Source of the DNA: Bacillota bacterium
GTDB lineage: Bacteria > Bacillota > Clostridia > TANB77 > CAG-465
Length of the DNA: 64,000 nucleotides
Assembly: GCA_023460235.1 (NCBI GenBank)
Contig: JAEWRE010000021.1
Span: forward strand, 62,001 to 126,000
Reading direction: 5' to 3'
Part shown: positions 19,221 through 28,143 of the stretch, in pieces
Numbering within the stretch: the stretch's first letter is position 1
Layout: each line of letters opens with the position of its first letter
Made by a program: the position numbers and the translations under genes
The notes under the pieces: model-generated
The model's input: the letters and a program-made list of their open reading frames with translations, nothing else
What the model was told of the DNA's origin: nothing
Database searches by the model: none

Positions 19221-19280
19221 CACAAGAGTAGCTTTATGCTTCTTCCATATTATGGACGCAGTGAAGCAATGATACTTGTG
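19221..19280 (+). promoter_or_regulatory. Folded 5' leader of rpsB, candidate autoregulatory element
   Basis: Three nested stems are visible: CACAAG (19221-19226) with CTTGTG (19275-19280); TGCTTC (19237-19242) with GAAGCA (19263-19268); and TCCAT (19244-19248) with ATGGA (19252-19256). The fold ends 10 nt before the AAGGAGG site of rpsB. Ribosomal protein S2 represses its own mRNA through leader RNA in several bacteria; whether this leader does so is inference. Confidence 0.5.
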
Positions 19281-19306
19281 GAGGTATAAGAAGGAGGATT
19301 TTTAAA

Positions 19307-20140
19307 ATGGCAATTATACCAATGAAATCATTATTAGAAGCAGGTGTACACTTTGGACACCAAACAAAAAGATGGGATCCTAGAATGGCTCCATATATCT
19401 TTACAGCAAGAAACGGTATTTACATACTTGACTTGCAAAAAACTTTAAAGAAAGTACAAGAAGCATATAACTTAACTAAAAAAGTTGTTGCAGATGGTGG
19501 TTCAGTTTTATTTGTTGGAACTAAAAAACAAATACAAGAAACTATTAAAACAGAAGCTGAAAGATGTGGAATGTATTATATTAATAGCAGATGGTTAGGT
19601 GGTACTTTAACTAACTTTAAAACTATCCAAAAAAGAATAGCTAGACTTGTAGAATTAGAAAATATGGAAAATGACGGAACATTCGAAGTTTTACCTAAAA
19701 AAGAAGTTATGGGTCTTAGAAAAGAAATGGAAATTTTAAATACTAACTTAGGTGGTATTAAAACAATGGAAAAAGTTCCATCATTAATATTCTTAGCTGA
19801 TTCTAAAAAAGAATATATATGTACTAAGGAAGCTAGAAGACTAGGAATTCCTGTAATTGGACTTATAGATTCAAATTGTAATCCAGATGATGTTGATTAT
19901 GTTATACCTGGAAACGATGATGCTGTTAGATCTGTTGGATTAATAGCTGGTAAAATAGCTGACGCTATACTTGAAGCTAAAGAAGGTAACTTAACTGAAG
20001 TTGAAGATGAAGAAATTGAAACAATGGAAGAATTAGTAAAAAAAGAAGGCGTTGACAAAATAGAAAGAAAACCAAGAACTAATAACAAAAATAAAGGTAA
20101 TTTTCAAAGAAGAGAAAGAAGAGAAACTCAAGAAAATTAA
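19307..20140 (+). CDS. rpsB: 30S ribosomal protein S2
   Basis: A 277-residue protein on the back of the 30S head, needed to recruit S1-like factors. The N-terminus [29 protein letters not shown] signature, [11 protein letters not shown] and [23 protein letters not shown] are diagnostic. The C-terminus has an acidic then basic extension (residues ~230-277) beyond the conserved core. A structured leader precedes its AAGGAGG site, and tsf follows 68 nt downstream. Confidence 0.98.
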   Translation: MAIIPMKSLLEAGVHFGHQTKRWDPRMAPYIFTARNGIYILDLQKTLKKVQEAYNLTKKVVADGGSVLFVGTKKQIQETIKTEAERCGMYYINSRWLGGTLTNFKTIQKRIARLVELENMENDGTFEVLPKKEVMGLRKEMEILNTNLGGIKTMEKVPSLIFLADSKKEYICTKEARRLGIPVIGLIDSNCNPDDVDYVIPGNDDAVRSVGLIAGKIADAILEAKEGNLTEVEDEEIETMEELVKKEGVDKIERKPRTNNKNKGNFQRRERRETQEN

Positions 20141-20208
20141 TTAAAACTAGTTTAAGATATAATTTTTTAAGTTGTATTTAAATAGAATAATTGTTAGGAG
20201 GTAATTAT

Positions 20209-20856
20209 ATGGCTGTAACAGCTGAATTAGTTAAAGAACTAAGAGATAGAACAAATGCAGGTATAATGGACTGCAAAAAAGTACTTGTTGAAACAGACGG
20301 TAATATAGAAAAAGCAATTGAACTTTTAAGAGAAAGAGGAATTGCAAAAGCAGCTAAAAAGGCAGGAAGAGTAGCAGCAGAAGGATTAGTTGAAGCATAT
20401 ATTCACAATGGTAAGTATGGTGCTTTAGTTGAAGTAAATTCAGAAACTGACTTTGTTTCAAACAATGAAGAATTTAAAACTTTTGTAAAAGATATTGCAA
20501 TGCATATTGCAGCATCTGCTCCAAAATATGTTAGACGTGAAGAAGTTCCAGAAGCTATTGTAAATGCAGAAAAAGAAACTTTAAAAGCACAAGCCTTAAA
20601 TGAAGGAAAACCAGAAGCAGTTGTTGAAAAAATGATTGAAGGAAGAATTAATAAATTCTTTGCTGAAATTTGTTTATTAGATCAACCTTTTGTTAAAGAT
20701 CCTGATGTAACAGTTGGTCAACTTCTAACAAATCTGATTTCAAAAATTGGAGAAAACATAGTAATAAGAAGATTCTCTAGATTTGAAAGAGGAGAAGGAA
20801 TCGAAAAAGAAGAAGTTAATTTTGCTGAAGAAGTAATGAAACAAGTTAATGGTTAA
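20209..20856 (+). CDS. tsf: Elongation factor Ts, short form
   Basis: A 215-residue guanine-nucleotide exchange factor for EF-Tu. I place the start at the ATG at 20209 ([18 protein letters not shown]) after TAGGAGGT. The N-terminal UBA-like domain with [18 protein letters not shown] and the core signature [25 protein letters not shown] are present. It is clearly shorter than the ~290-residue enterobacterial and Bacillus forms and close to the short EF-Ts type, with one subdomain of the core reduced. It is co-oriented with rpsB but pyrH is separated by a terminator. Confidence 0.96.
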   Translation: MAVTAELVKELRDRTNAGIMDCKKVLVETDGNIEKAIELLRERGIAKAAKKAGRVAAEGLVEAYIHNGKYGALVEVNSETDFVSNNEEFKTFVKDIAMHIAASAPKYVRREEVPEAIVNAEKETLKAQALNEGKPEAVVEKMIEGRINKFFAEICLLDQPFVKDPDVTVGQLLTNLISKIGENIVIRRFSRFERGEGIEKEEVNFAEEVMKQVNG

Positions 20857-20864
20857 TATAGATT

Positions 20865-20895
20865 AAGAGAACTAAATTTTTAGTTCTCTTTTCTT
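20865..20895 (+). terminator. Terminator between tsf and pyrH
   Basis: A 10-bp stem, AAGAGAACTA at 20865-20874 with TAGTTCTCTT at 20881-20890, followed by TTCTTG. The T-tract is short, so some read-through into pyrH is possible. Confidence 0.75.
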
Positions 20896-20959
20896 GTACA
20901 TACTTGAAATATATATGTATATATTATATAATTACCTTAATTTAAATTTGGAGGATAAT

Positions 20960-21670
20960 ATGGAATTTAAGTATAAAAGAGTATTAATAAAATTAAGTGG
21001 TGAAGCTATTGGTAAAGAAGATGGCAGAGGAATAGATAGTAAAAAATTAGAAAAAGTAGTAGATCAAATTGTTCAAATTTCAAATAGTGGTGTTGAAATT
21101 TCAATTGTAATAGGTGCAGGAAATTTCTGGAGAGGTAGATATGGTGCAGAATACATGGAGCGTACTACATCAGACTATATGGGTATGCTTGCAACAACTT
21201 TAAATGCACTTGCATTGCAAGATATGATTGAAAGCAAAGGCTTATATACAAGAGTTATGACTGCAATTGAAATGAAACAAGTTGCAGAACCATATATAAG
21301 AAGAAAAGCAGTAAGGCATCTTGAAAAAGGAAGAATTGTAATATTTGCTTGTGGAACTGGAAGCCCTTATTTTACAACTGATTCAGCAGCCGCTCTTAGA
21401 GCAATTGAAATAAATTCAGATGTAATATTACTTGCTAAGAATGTTGATGGTGTGTATAACAAAGATCCAAAAACTAATGCTGATGCTATTAAATATGATA
21501 AGATAACTTTCATGCAAGCAATATCTGAAAAATTAGCAGTAATGGATACAACTGCACTTACACTTTGTATGGAAAATAATATACCAATACTTGTTTTTGC
21601 TCTTAATGAAGAAAAATCAATTGAAAGAGCAATAAGTGGAGAAAATATTGGGACTATAGTTAGTAACTAG
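20960..21670 (+). CDS. pyrH: Uridylate kinase
   Basis: A 236-residue hexameric kinase that makes UDP from UMP in pyrimidine synthesis. I place the start at the ATG at 20960, 5 nt after GGAGGA. The glycine loop [35 protein letters not shown] and the [12 protein letters not shown] signature of the amino-acid kinase fold are present. The usual downstream partner frr (ribosome recycling factor) is absent; a PH-domain membrane protein follows after 11 nt. Confidence 0.96.
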   Translation: MEFKYKRVLIKLSGEAIGKEDGRGIDSKKLEKVVDQIVQISNSGVEISIVIGAGNFWRGRYGAEYMERTTSDYMGMLATTLNALALQDMIESKGLYTRVMTAIEMKQVAEPYIRRKAVRHLEKGRIVIFACGTGSPYFTTDSAAALRAIEINSDVILLAKNVDGVYNKDPKTNADAIKYDKITFMQAISEKLAVMDTTALTLCMENNIPILVFALNEEKSIERAISGENIGTIVSN

Positions 21671-21681
21671 GAGGAATATAT

Positions 21682-22341
21682 ATGGAAGAAAATGAATCTT
21701 CAATTTTATATCAAATAAAGCCTAAATTCAATCTTATATATGAATTATTTATGCCAACAGGGAGAAAAATACAGCAAACTTTAGTTATGACTTTAATTTT
21801 TATAATTGTTATTACAATTTTGAATTTAAGTTATAATAATATAGATATCTTTAGTACAAATATTGGAAATTATAATTTAGGGAACATTATAAACACAATA
21901 TCGATAGCAATATTAGTTATATTGTTACTAAAACTTGCTTTGCATATAGTTTTTCAAATATTACAATATAATTTTATGAAATATACTTTCTATATTGATC
22001 ATATGACTTATGAAGATGATTTTTTAAATCAACACAAAAAGAATATACAATATAGTAATGTAAAAGAAGTTGAAATAAAAAGAACAGTATTTGATAGAAT
22101 AATAGGCTATGGAATTATAGTTATATATACTAGTGCTGAAAATGGTAAAAGTAATGGATTAGTAATATATAGTGTTAAAAATCCTAAAGAACATTACCAA
22201 AAGATATATGATATTGTTTTTGGTAATACACATAACGAAATCATAAATAAAAATTATACTAATAATGACACCGTTATTGTGGAAAGTGTTGATAAAAAGG
22301 AAGAAAATTTTGAAGATAGTTTAAGAAATATTAATAAATAG
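21682..22341 (+). CDS. Membrane protein with bacterial PH domain
   Basis: A 219-residue protein with a short cytoplasmic start, two membrane helices (~30-52 and ~70-92) and a bacterial PH-like domain of the YdbS/YdbT type (~100-185), seen in the pattern FYIDHMTYEDDFL...YSNVKEVEIKRTVFDRIIGYGIIVIYT. The last ~35 residues are charged and probably disordered. Function is unknown; such proteins are often linked to membrane stress. It shares a transcript with pyrH (11-nt gap, GGAGGAA site), taking the place normally held by frr. Confidence 0.7.
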   Translation: MEENESSILYQIKPKFNLIYELFMPTGRKIQQTLVMTLIFIIVITILNLSYNNIDIFSTNIGNYNLGNIINTISIAILVILLLKLALHIVFQILQYNFMKYTFYIDHMTYEDDFLNQHKKNIQYSNVKEVEIKRTVFDRIIGYGIIVIYTSAENGKSNGLVIYSVKNPKEHYQKIYDIVFGNTHNEIINKNYTNNDTVIVESVDKKEENFEDSLRNINK

Positions 22342-22353
22342 AAATATTTTGCT

Positions 22354-22383
22354 AAAATACTCTGATACCAGAGTATTTTTTAT
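22354..22383 (+). terminator. Terminator after the PH-domain gene
   Basis: An 11-bp stem, AAAATACTCTG at 22354-22364 with CAGAGTATTTT at 22369-22379, 4-nt loop and T-run. Confidence 0.88.
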
Positions 22384-22402
22384 ATAAAAATTAGCTCGAA
22401 TA

Positions 22403-22431
22403 TTGACTATATCTAGCAAAAAGAGTATAAT
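22403..22431 (+). promoter_or_regulatory. Predicted sigma-A promoter of secDF
   Basis: TTGACT at 22403-22408, a 17-nt spacer, and TATAAT at 22426-22431, 24 nt before the secD ATG. Confidence 0.8.
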
Positions 22432-22454
22432 AACAATGTCACAGGAGGGATAAA

Positions 22455-23759
22455 ATGAAATTAAATAATATAATAAAAGTAATAGTAGCAGTAATACTAG
22501 CAATTGCACTAGCTTATGTGGCAATATTTGGTATTAACATATTTGGAAAACAAATTATAAAAGGTGCTAAATCCATTAAAACTGGACTTGATATAAGTGG
22601 TGGTGTATCTATAGTATATCAAGCACAAACAGATAATTATACAGAAATATCTGATGAAGATTTAAAGAAATCTGTAGCAGTTATAAGAAAAAGATTAGAA
22701 GCTAAAAATATATTTGATTATATTGTAAGATCTGATAGCTCAAGTAAGCAAATAAGCGTTGAAATACCAGCAGATATAAATGATACATCAAAAGATCCTT
22801 TACAAGCAGTTGAAGGACTTGATAAAACAGCAAAGATAGAGTTTAGAGACTCTGAATCTAATGTCCTTTTATCAGGTGATGATGTTAAATCGGCAAAATA
22901 TAGTGAAACAGCAACAGATTCAACTGGATTACCATCACCACATGTTGTACTTACATTTAGTGATGAAGGATCAAAGAAATTTGCTGATGCAACTGAAAAA
23001 TTAGTGGGCAAAGCATTATCAATATACTTAGACGAAACATTGATAACAGAACCAATTGTAAATAGCAAAATCGAATCAACTACTGCAATAATAACAATGG
23101 GACAAGGCAACTATTCTGAGAAAAAAGCCCAAGCGGAAGAATATGCTATGTTAATTGATTCAGGTACATTACCATTTAATTTAAATGTGGTTAGCAAGGA
23201 ATATATAGGAGCATATGTTGGACAACAAGCACTTGATATAAGTGTGCATTCAGCATTAATTGCATTTATAGTAGTAGCATTGATTATGATTATAATATAT
23301 AGATTACCTGGTATAGTTGCTACTTTATCACTTTTAATATATGTATCTATTACAATACTTGTAATGTCAAATACAGGTATAAGTTTAACACTTCCGGGAA
23401 TAGCAGGTCTTATACTTTCAATAGGTATGGCTGTTGATGCAAACGTAATAATATATGAAAGATTAAAAGAAGAATTAAGATTAAAAATTTCTCCAATTAA
23501 AGCATTTGATAGAAGTTTCAAGCATGCGATGGGAGCAGTAATTGATGGAAATACAACAACAATAATAATAGCATTACTATTATATATATTTGGTGTTGGT
23601 CCTGTAAAAGGATTTGGTATTGTTCTTGCAATAGGTGTACTAGTAAGTATGCTTACAGCGATTATTATAACTAAATTCATATTAAAACAGTTCATAGGAC
23701 TAGCAAATAAGAATACCTTCTTATTTGGAATAAAAAAGGAGGTTAAGCAAAATGACTAA
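22455..23759 (+). CDS. secD: Protein translocase subunit SecD
   Basis: A 434-residue RND-family membrane protein that uses proton motive force to help late steps of Sec export. One N-terminal helix, then GLDISGGVSIVYQA, a large extracytoplasmic domain (P1 region, ~40-260), and five helices with the LPGIAGLILSIGMAVDANVIIYERLKEE motif. SecD and SecF are separate genes here, unlike the fused SecDF of Bacillus. It overlaps secF by 8 nt. Confidence 0.96.
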   Translation: MKLNNIIKVIVAVILAIALAYVAIFGINIFGKQIIKGAKSIKTGLDISGGVSIVYQAQTDNYTEISDEDLKKSVAVIRKRLEAKNIFDYIVRSDSSSKQISVEIPADINDTSKDPLQAVEGLDKTAKIEFRDSESNVLLSGDDVKSAKYSETATDSTGLPSPHVVLTFSDEGSKKFADATEKLVGKALSIYLDETLITEPIVNSKIESTTAIITMGQGNYSEKKAQAEEYAMLIDSGTLPFNLNVVSKEYIGAYVGQQALDISVHSALIAFIVVALIMIIIYRLPGIVATLSLLIYVSITILVMSNTGISLTLPGIAGLILSIGMAVDANVIIYERLKEELRLKISPIKAFDRSFKHAMGAVIDGNTTTIIIALLLYIFGVGPVKGFGIVLAIGVLVSMLTAIIITKFILKQFIGLANKNTFLFGIKKEVKQND

Positions 23760-24693
23760 ATCAATTAATTTTTTAAAATTTAGATATGTATTTCTAGCAG
23801 TTTCGGCCTTAATTATTATTGGTGGTATTGTATTTGGAATGGTTACAGGATATAAATTTGATATAGATTTTAAGGGTGGAACAAGAATACAAGTTGATTT
23901 AAAAGAAAGTTTTGATGAACATGAGTTATCAAAAATAGTTGAAGATACAACTGGTAAAACACCAATAGTACAAAAAATGTCTAGTGGAGATTCATCAGTA
24001 ATTATAACAACTGATTCACTTTCTAATGAAAATGCAGATAGTTTAGTTGCTGCTCTAAAGGCAAAATATACAAATATGGATGAACCATCTACAAAAAATA
24101 TACAACCATCATATGGTAAAGATTTGGTTAATTCTGCAGTACTTGCTCTAACAGTTGCAATAGTTATATTATTAATATATATTGGAGTAAGATTTAGAAA
24201 TCTTGGAATTAATGCAGCTGTAACAGCAATTATAGCATTAATACATGATGCTTTAATGGTAATAGCAGTATATGGAGTTATAAAGTTTCCAATAAATTCT
24301 ACTTTTATAGCTGTAATATTAACAATAATAGGATATTCTATAAATGATACAATTATTGTTTATGATAGAATAAGAGAAAATAGGAAAAAAATTACTAAAG
24401 TAAATGATTTAGAAGAAATAATAAATATGAGTATAACTCAAACAATGAGAAGAACAATGTATACTTCTTTAACAACAATAGTATCAATTGCAATAGTTTA
24501 TATAATCTCTGCAATAAATAACCAACAAGTACTTATGGAATTCTCATTACCACTCGTAATAGGTGTTATAATCGGAACATATTCTTCAATATTTGTAGCA
24601 TCTTCACTATGGTATATTTTTGAAGAAATAAGAGAAAAAAATGTAGAAAAAAAATCATTGAAGAAATCTAAAAATAAAACTAATAAAAAATAA
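23752..24693 (+). CDS. secF: Protein translocase subunit SecF
   Basis: A 313-residue partner of SecD. It has an N-terminal helix followed by DIDFKGGTRIQVDL, a small extracytoplasmic domain, and membrane helices with IALIHDALMVIAVYG, IGYSINDTIIVYDRIRENR and MRRTMYTSLTTI, all SecF signatures. The C-terminal tail is lysine-rich. Its GGAGG site and start lie inside the 3' end of secD, so the two are translationally coupled. Confidence 0.96.
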   Translation: MTKSINFLKFRYVFLAVSALIIIGGIVFGMVTGYKFDIDFKGGTRIQVDLKESFDEHELSKIVEDTTGKTPIVQKMSSGDSSVIITTDSLSNENADSLVAALKAKYTNMDEPSTKNIQPSYGKDLVNSAVLALTVAIVILLIYIGVRFRNLGINAAVTAIIALIHDALMVIAVYGVIKFPINSTFIAVILTIIGYSINDTIIVYDRIRENRKKITKVNDLEEIINMSITQTMRRTMYTSLTTIVSIAIVYIISAINNQQVLMEFSLPLVIGVIIGTYSSIFVASSLWYIFEEIREKNVEKKSLKKSKNKTNKK

Positions 24694-24694
24694 T

Positions 24695-24722
24695 AAAAGG
24701 AACAGTCAACTGTTCCTTTTTC
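24695..24722 (+). terminator. Terminator after secF
   Basis: An 11-bp stem, AAAAGGAACAG at 24695-24705 with CTGTTCCTTTT at 24710-24720, 4-nt loop. Confidence 0.88.
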
Positions 24723-24785
24723 ATGAAAAGAATATATAAATTTTAAATGCATATAATAAAAATATATAAGAAAGATGGGAATTAT

Positions 24786-25244
24786 ATGAATTTAAAACAA
24801 TTATTAAGTTTTATATTTTATACATTAATATTAGGCTTTTTAGGTTCAATATTTGTAAATAAGGAGAGCTATAATTTACTTATTAAGCCAGATTTTGCGC
24901 CTGCACCTATAGTATTTGGTATAGCATGGACTATATTATATATTTTAATGGGAATTTCATTTTATTATATATATAATTCTAGTGATAAAGAAAAAAGAAA
25001 AAAAGCAATAAAGTTATATATACTTCAATTATTAGTTAATATATCATGGCCATTTATATTTTTTAAATTAGGTTATTTATATGTATCTTTTATATGGCTA
25101 GTAATATTGTTAATACTTGTTATTATAATGACTATAAAGTTCAGTAAAATAGATAAAAAAGCAGCATTACTGCAAATACCGTACATAGCTTGGCTAATAT
25201 TTGCTGGTATACTAAATCTTAGTATATATGTGTTAAATAGTTAA
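24786..25244 (+). CDS. TspO/MBR-family membrane protein
   Basis: A 152-residue protein with five membrane helices. The tryptophan- and proline-rich signature is present: KPDFAPAPIVFGIAWTILYILMG, then INISWPFIFF-like NISWPFIFFKLGY and the terminal YIAWLIFAGILN. TspO proteins bind tetrapyrroles or related ligands in many organisms; the ligand here is unknown. I prefer the ATG at 24786 (MNLKQLLSF) behind a weak GGGAA over the upstream in-frame ATG at 24747, which adds a charged, unconserved leader. Confidence 0.85.
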   Translation: MNLKQLLSFIFYTLILGFLGSIFVNKESYNLLIKPDFAPAPIVFGIAWTILYILMGISFYYIYNSSDKEKRKKAIKLYILQLLVNISWPFIFFKLGYLYVSFIWLVILLILVIIMTIKFSKIDKKAALLQIPYIAWLIFAGILNLSIYVLNS

Positions 25245-25254
25245 TATATTTTTA

Positions 25255-25288
25255 AAAGGAAAGGAAGCAAGTTAATTGCTTCTTTTTC
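25255..25288 (+). terminator. Terminator after the TspO gene
   Basis: GAAGCAA at 25264-25270 with TTGCTTC at 25276-25282, extended by further pairs, then five T. Confidence 0.78.
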
Positions 25289-25321
25289 AATTATATTTTT
25301 TATAAAAAATATAAAAAATAC

Positions 25322-25350
25322 TTGCAAAATCAAAAAATGTATTGTATAAT
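25322..25350 (+). promoter_or_regulatory. Predicted sigma-A promoter of tRNA-Leu
   Basis: TTGCAA at 25322-25327, a 17-nt spacer, and TATAAT at 25345-25350, 20 nt before the tRNA. Confidence 0.78.
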
Positions 25351-25370
25351 ATATAACAGTTCCAAAATAT

Positions 25371-25459
25371 GCGAGAGTGGCGGAATAGGCAGACGCACAG
25401 GACTTAAAATCCTGCGAGGGTTAAACCTCGTACCGGTTCGACCCCGGTCTTTCGCACCA
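25371..25459 (+). tRNA. tRNA-Leu (anticodon UAA)
   Basis: An 89-nt class II tRNA. Acceptor GCGAGAG pairs with CTTTCGC (one G-U). The anticodon arm CAGGA-CTTAAAA-TCCTG gives anticodon TAA, reading UUA codons. It has a long variable arm (GCGAGGGTTAAACCTCG) and T arm CCGGTTCGACCCCGG. CCA is encoded. Its 3' end is repeated in degenerate form at 28767, which suggests use as an integration site. Confidence 0.97.
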
Positions 25460-25468
25460 ATAAATAGC
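25431..25468 (+). repeat. tRNA-Leu 3' end, candidate attL-type repeat
   Basis: The last ~29 nt of tRNA-Leu plus about 9 nt downstream match 28767-28804 with a few mismatches. The matching region starts inside the T arm and extends past CCA, as expected for a site-specific integration crossover at a tRNA 3' end. Confidence 0.55.
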
Positions 25469-25527
25469 ATATCACACAATATATCATAAGTTATTTTATA
25501 ATCTCTTAAAGTGTTTTAAAGCTATAT

Positions 25528-25560
25528 GAATACTATCTTTTACGGTAGTATTCTTTTTTT
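25528..25560 (+). terminator. Terminator downstream of tRNA-Leu
   Basis: A 10-bp stem, GAATACTATC at 25528-25537 with GGTAGTATTC at 25544-25553 (one G-U), then seven T or more. Confidence 0.85.
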
Positions 25561-25610
25561 GTATTTTATTCTAATTTAACTTAAATTATCATACTTTATC
25601 TTGGTTTACT

Positions 25611-25653
25611 ACATTCAAATTACATTCAAATAATTTTAAAACTACATTCAAAT
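25611..25653 (+). repeat. Three direct copies of a 10-bp repeat
   Basis: ACATTCAAAT occurs at 25611-25620, 25622-25631 and 25644-25653. The first two are one base apart. The 378 nt from 25460 to 25837 hold no gene; besides this repeat and the terminator I see only AT-rich sequence. Short direct repeats next to a tRNA integration site can be integrase arm sites, but no integrase gene is present. Confidence 0.6.
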
Positions 25654-25837
25654 ATTTATACGTAAATTTCTTTAAATTGTTATGGGCGTATATTTACATA
25701 TCTTAAAATCATTTAATATCTAATTGTAACTTATAGCTATGTTAATTACATAGTAAGGTAAATTTATATTCGACAAAAATCAACATCTATTTTCTACAAA
25801 ATATGATAAAATGAAATTCATAGTAAGGAGGATAATT

Positions 25838-26336
25838 ATGAATATAGAAATAAATAATTGTAATAATATTGAAAATTGAATCTTTAAAGCCATTTAAATA
25901 TTTAGATAATCCTACTATTAGTCCTGAAATTAAATGAGTAGACTCTATTAATAATGTTAGAATATTTGATGAAGATTATGTGAGTAATTATATATATAAA
26001 CCTGATGAATTAATACAAGGTAGTATCCAAATATTTATAAAAAATGAAAATTATGATAAAAATCTCAAAGAAATAAATGATTTAATAGCTGATATTAGTG
26101 AAACTTTCTCTAATAATGAAGATTTAAATTTATTAATATCTGAACTAACTGAATTAAGTAATTGTTTTGGAAAACATACCAAAATTGGATATTCTGAATC
26201 AAGTCCACTTGCAAAGGGAATTGGCAAAGGTAATAAGCTGGAAAATATTCCAGATGAGCTAAAGGGCTACTCTGAATATTTAAAGTTTTTAATTATTTAT
26301 TTAAAAATAAAAAGTTGTGGAATAGATTTATTGTAA
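25838..26336 (+). pseudogene. Broken gene of unknown function
   Basis: I do not recognise the family. An ATG at 25838 with a good AAGGAGG site opens a frame that stops after 13 codons. The remaining coding signal is in another frame from about 25875 (IESLKPFKYLDN) and is interrupted by TGA at 25935-25937, then runs open to 26336 (VDSINNVRIFDED...). So the gene carries one frameshift near 25865-25875 and one nonsense codon where Trp would fit. The 3' portion alone (from the GTG at 25980) would encode 118 residues, helical and acidic, without a clear ribosome binding site. It lies inside the proposed tRNA-flanked insertion. Confidence 0.6.
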
Positions 26337-26410
26337 AAGATTTAATTATATAATTTTTAGATAACATACAAGTTGTCGACAGATAGTAATTTGTCTGTAT
26401 AATAATAAAA

Positions 26411-26445
26411 ATAAGAGAAGTAGAAATTAATTACTTCTCTTATAT
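26411..26445 (-). terminator. Terminator of the TetR gene
   Basis: A 12-bp stem, ATAAGAGAAGTA at 26411-26422 with TACTTCTCTTAT at 26432-26443, followed by a T-rich tract on the minus strand. It overlaps the 3' end of the gene. Confidence 0.8.
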
Positions 26446-26997
26446 ATATTTATTTATACCATATTTAATAAGATTTGTTGCAATTTTAATAAAATTATCA
26501 ATTGGAATTGCTTTTTTATCTTCAATCCATTGTTTACAAAGTGATAAATATGAAATGGTGATATGCGATGATATTACATTAAACTCATACTCATTTTGAG
26601 TTTTTAAAGGTGTATATATTTCTTTATGCAATGAAAGATATTCAGTTATATTTCTTGCAAGTATATAACTATAATTATCATTAGACATCATCTTTTCAAA
26701 GAATTTACCTTTTTCAACCATAAATAAAATATGTTCTTTTATTAAAAAATCTATGCTTTGAATATTAGATTTATTTATTTTATTGAAAAATTCTAAATTA
26801 TCTTTATTTAAAATACTAAACAAAGCACTTTCTATATTTTTATAATGTAAGTAGAATGTAGTTCTATCTATACCTGCTTTTTTGCAAAGAGATTTAATAG
26901 TTATATTCTCAAAGTTATTATGGATTGCCATCTCTTTTAGTGTTGTAACTATTAAATATTCACAATTTATATATCTTGGATTATCTTCTTTCTGCAT
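26440..26997 (-). CDS. TetR/AcrR-family transcriptional regulator
   Basis: A 185-residue one-component repressor. The N-terminal helix-turn-helix is clear: ITIKSLCKKAGIDRTTFYLHYKNIESAL (residues ~27-56). The C-terminal ligand/dimer domain is divergent, as usual. It is divergent from the SDR gene at 27140. A 7-bp-arm inverted repeat (AATCAAC-4-GTTGATT, 27102-27119) just downstream of the SDR promoter is the likely operator. The inducing ligand is unknown. Confidence 0.85.
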   Translation of the reverse strand: MQKEDNPRYINCEYLIVTTLKEMAIHNNFENITIKSLCKKAGIDRTTFYLHYKNIESALFSILNKDNLEFFNKINKSNIQSIDFLIKEHILFMVEKGKFFEKMMSNDNYSYILARNITEYLSLHKEIYTPLKTQNEYEFNVISSHITISYLSLCKQWIEDKKAIPIDNFIKIATNLIKYGINKYI

Positions 26998-27057
26998 TTT
27001 AAAAACCTCCTTGTGTTCAACATTTTTGCATTAGATGTCTATTAACAAAAAATAATA

Positions 27058-27086
27058 TTGTCTATTATTTCATATTATAGTATAAT
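27058..27086 (+). promoter_or_regulatory. Predicted sigma-A promoter of the SDR gene
   Basis: TTGTCT at 27058-27063, a 17-nt spacer, and TATAAT at 27081-27086, with the candidate operator starting 15 nt downstream. Confidence 0.72.
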
Positions 27087-27101
27087 ATAAACAGGAAATA
27101 A

Positions 27102-27119
27102 AATCAACACTCGTTGATT
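27102..27119. promoter_or_regulatory. Candidate TetR operator
   Basis: A perfect inverted repeat, AATCAAC then 4 nt (ACTC) then GTTGATT. It covers the expected start of the SDR transcript, where repressor binding would block initiation. Confidence 0.55.
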
Positions 27120-27139
27120 AGAGAAAAGGAGAAATGATG

Positions 27140-27931
27140 ATGAGTGGTAAAATTGCTTTAATTACAGGCTCTACTGGTGGACTTGGAACTGAATTTGCAA
27201 AAATTCATGCATCAAGAGAAGGAAATTTAGTTCTAGTATCAAGAGATGAAAAAGAATTACAAAAACAAAAAAGAGAATTAGAATCTAAATACAATATTAA
27301 AGTTCTAATGACTATTGCAATAGATTTATCAAAAGAAAATGCAGCAGAAGAAATTTATGAGAAAGTAAAAAGCGATGGAATTGAAGTTGAATACTTATTC
27401 AATAATGCAGGTTTTGGTGGTAGAGGAGAATTTCATGTTAGAACAATGGAGCAAGATATTAGTATGTTAATGGTAAATTGTTTAACACCAACAAAACTAA
27501 TGAAATTATATCTACCAGATTTCGTAAAAAGAGGTCATGGAAAAGTATTAAATACAGCCTCAACAGCAGCAGTTATGCCTGGACCGCTACAATCTGAATA
27601 TTATGCAACAAAAGCATATATGAAATCACTTGGAAATGGAATTTGGCAAGAATTACAAGGAACAGGAGTTACATGTACTACCTTAATGCCTGGAGCTATG
27701 AAAACTAAATTTATTTCTTCAAGTGATATGAGCAATACAAAATTATTTGCACATCCAGTTGAACCTTATGATGTGGCTTTAGCAGGTTATAATGCTATGA
27801 TGAAAGGTAAATTAAATGTTACAGCAGGATTAAGAGGAATACAAAAATTTGTTTTTCCACTTATGAAACTAGCACCTACAAAAATAATGCTTAAATCAAT
27901 TTATAATATGCAATTAGAAGAAAAAAAATAA
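27140..27931 (+). CDS. Short-chain dehydrogenase/reductase
   Basis: An NAD(P)-dependent oxidoreductase of ~263 residues with a Rossmann fold. The cofactor loop GSTGGLG is at the N-terminus, then NNAGFGG, the catalytic Ser in NTASTAA and the YYATKAYMKS Tyr-Lys pair. Three in-frame ATGs lie at 27134, 27137 and 27140; AAAGGAG at 27125-27131 best fits the third. It is close to the DltE/YqjQ-like classical SDRs. Substrate is unknown. It is probably controlled by the divergent TetR protein. The 332 nt after it contain only one weak hairpin. Confidence 0.87.
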   Translation: MSGKIALITGSTGGLGTEFAKIHASREGNLVLVSRDEKELQKQKRELESKYNIKVLMTIAIDLSKENAAEEIYEKVKSDGIEVEYLFNNAGFGGRGEFHVRTMEQDISMLMVNCLTPTKLMKLYLPDFVKRGHGKVLNTASTAAVMPGPLQSEYYATKAYMKSLGNGIWQELQGTGVTCTTLMPGAMKTKFISSSDMSNTKLFAHPVEPYDVALAGYNAMMKGKLNVTAGLRGIQKFVFPLMKLAPTKIMLKSIYNMQLEEKK

Positions 27932-28143
27932 ATGTCAAAATTTAGACAGCATTATAAAATTGACACTTAATCAAAATGGAGTTAAACTACAGTAATTTTA
28001 CAACATAGTGAACTTAGACTGCAATTAACTAAAATGATGTTGACAGCAGGCTGGAAAGAATACTTTACAAAATGAAATGGAAAATAGTAGATACTCATAC
28101 AGATAAATTACAATTTGTTTATTAGAAAAATATTTAAAGGTCG

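Noticed and set aside
19141..19306. Metabolite riboswitch before rpsB
   Set aside because: The nested stems do not match any riboswitch core I know; protein-mediated control is more plausible.
25769..25775. Second perfect 0A box (TTCGACA)
   Set aside because: It lies before a broken gene, and several chance matches are expected in a window of this size.
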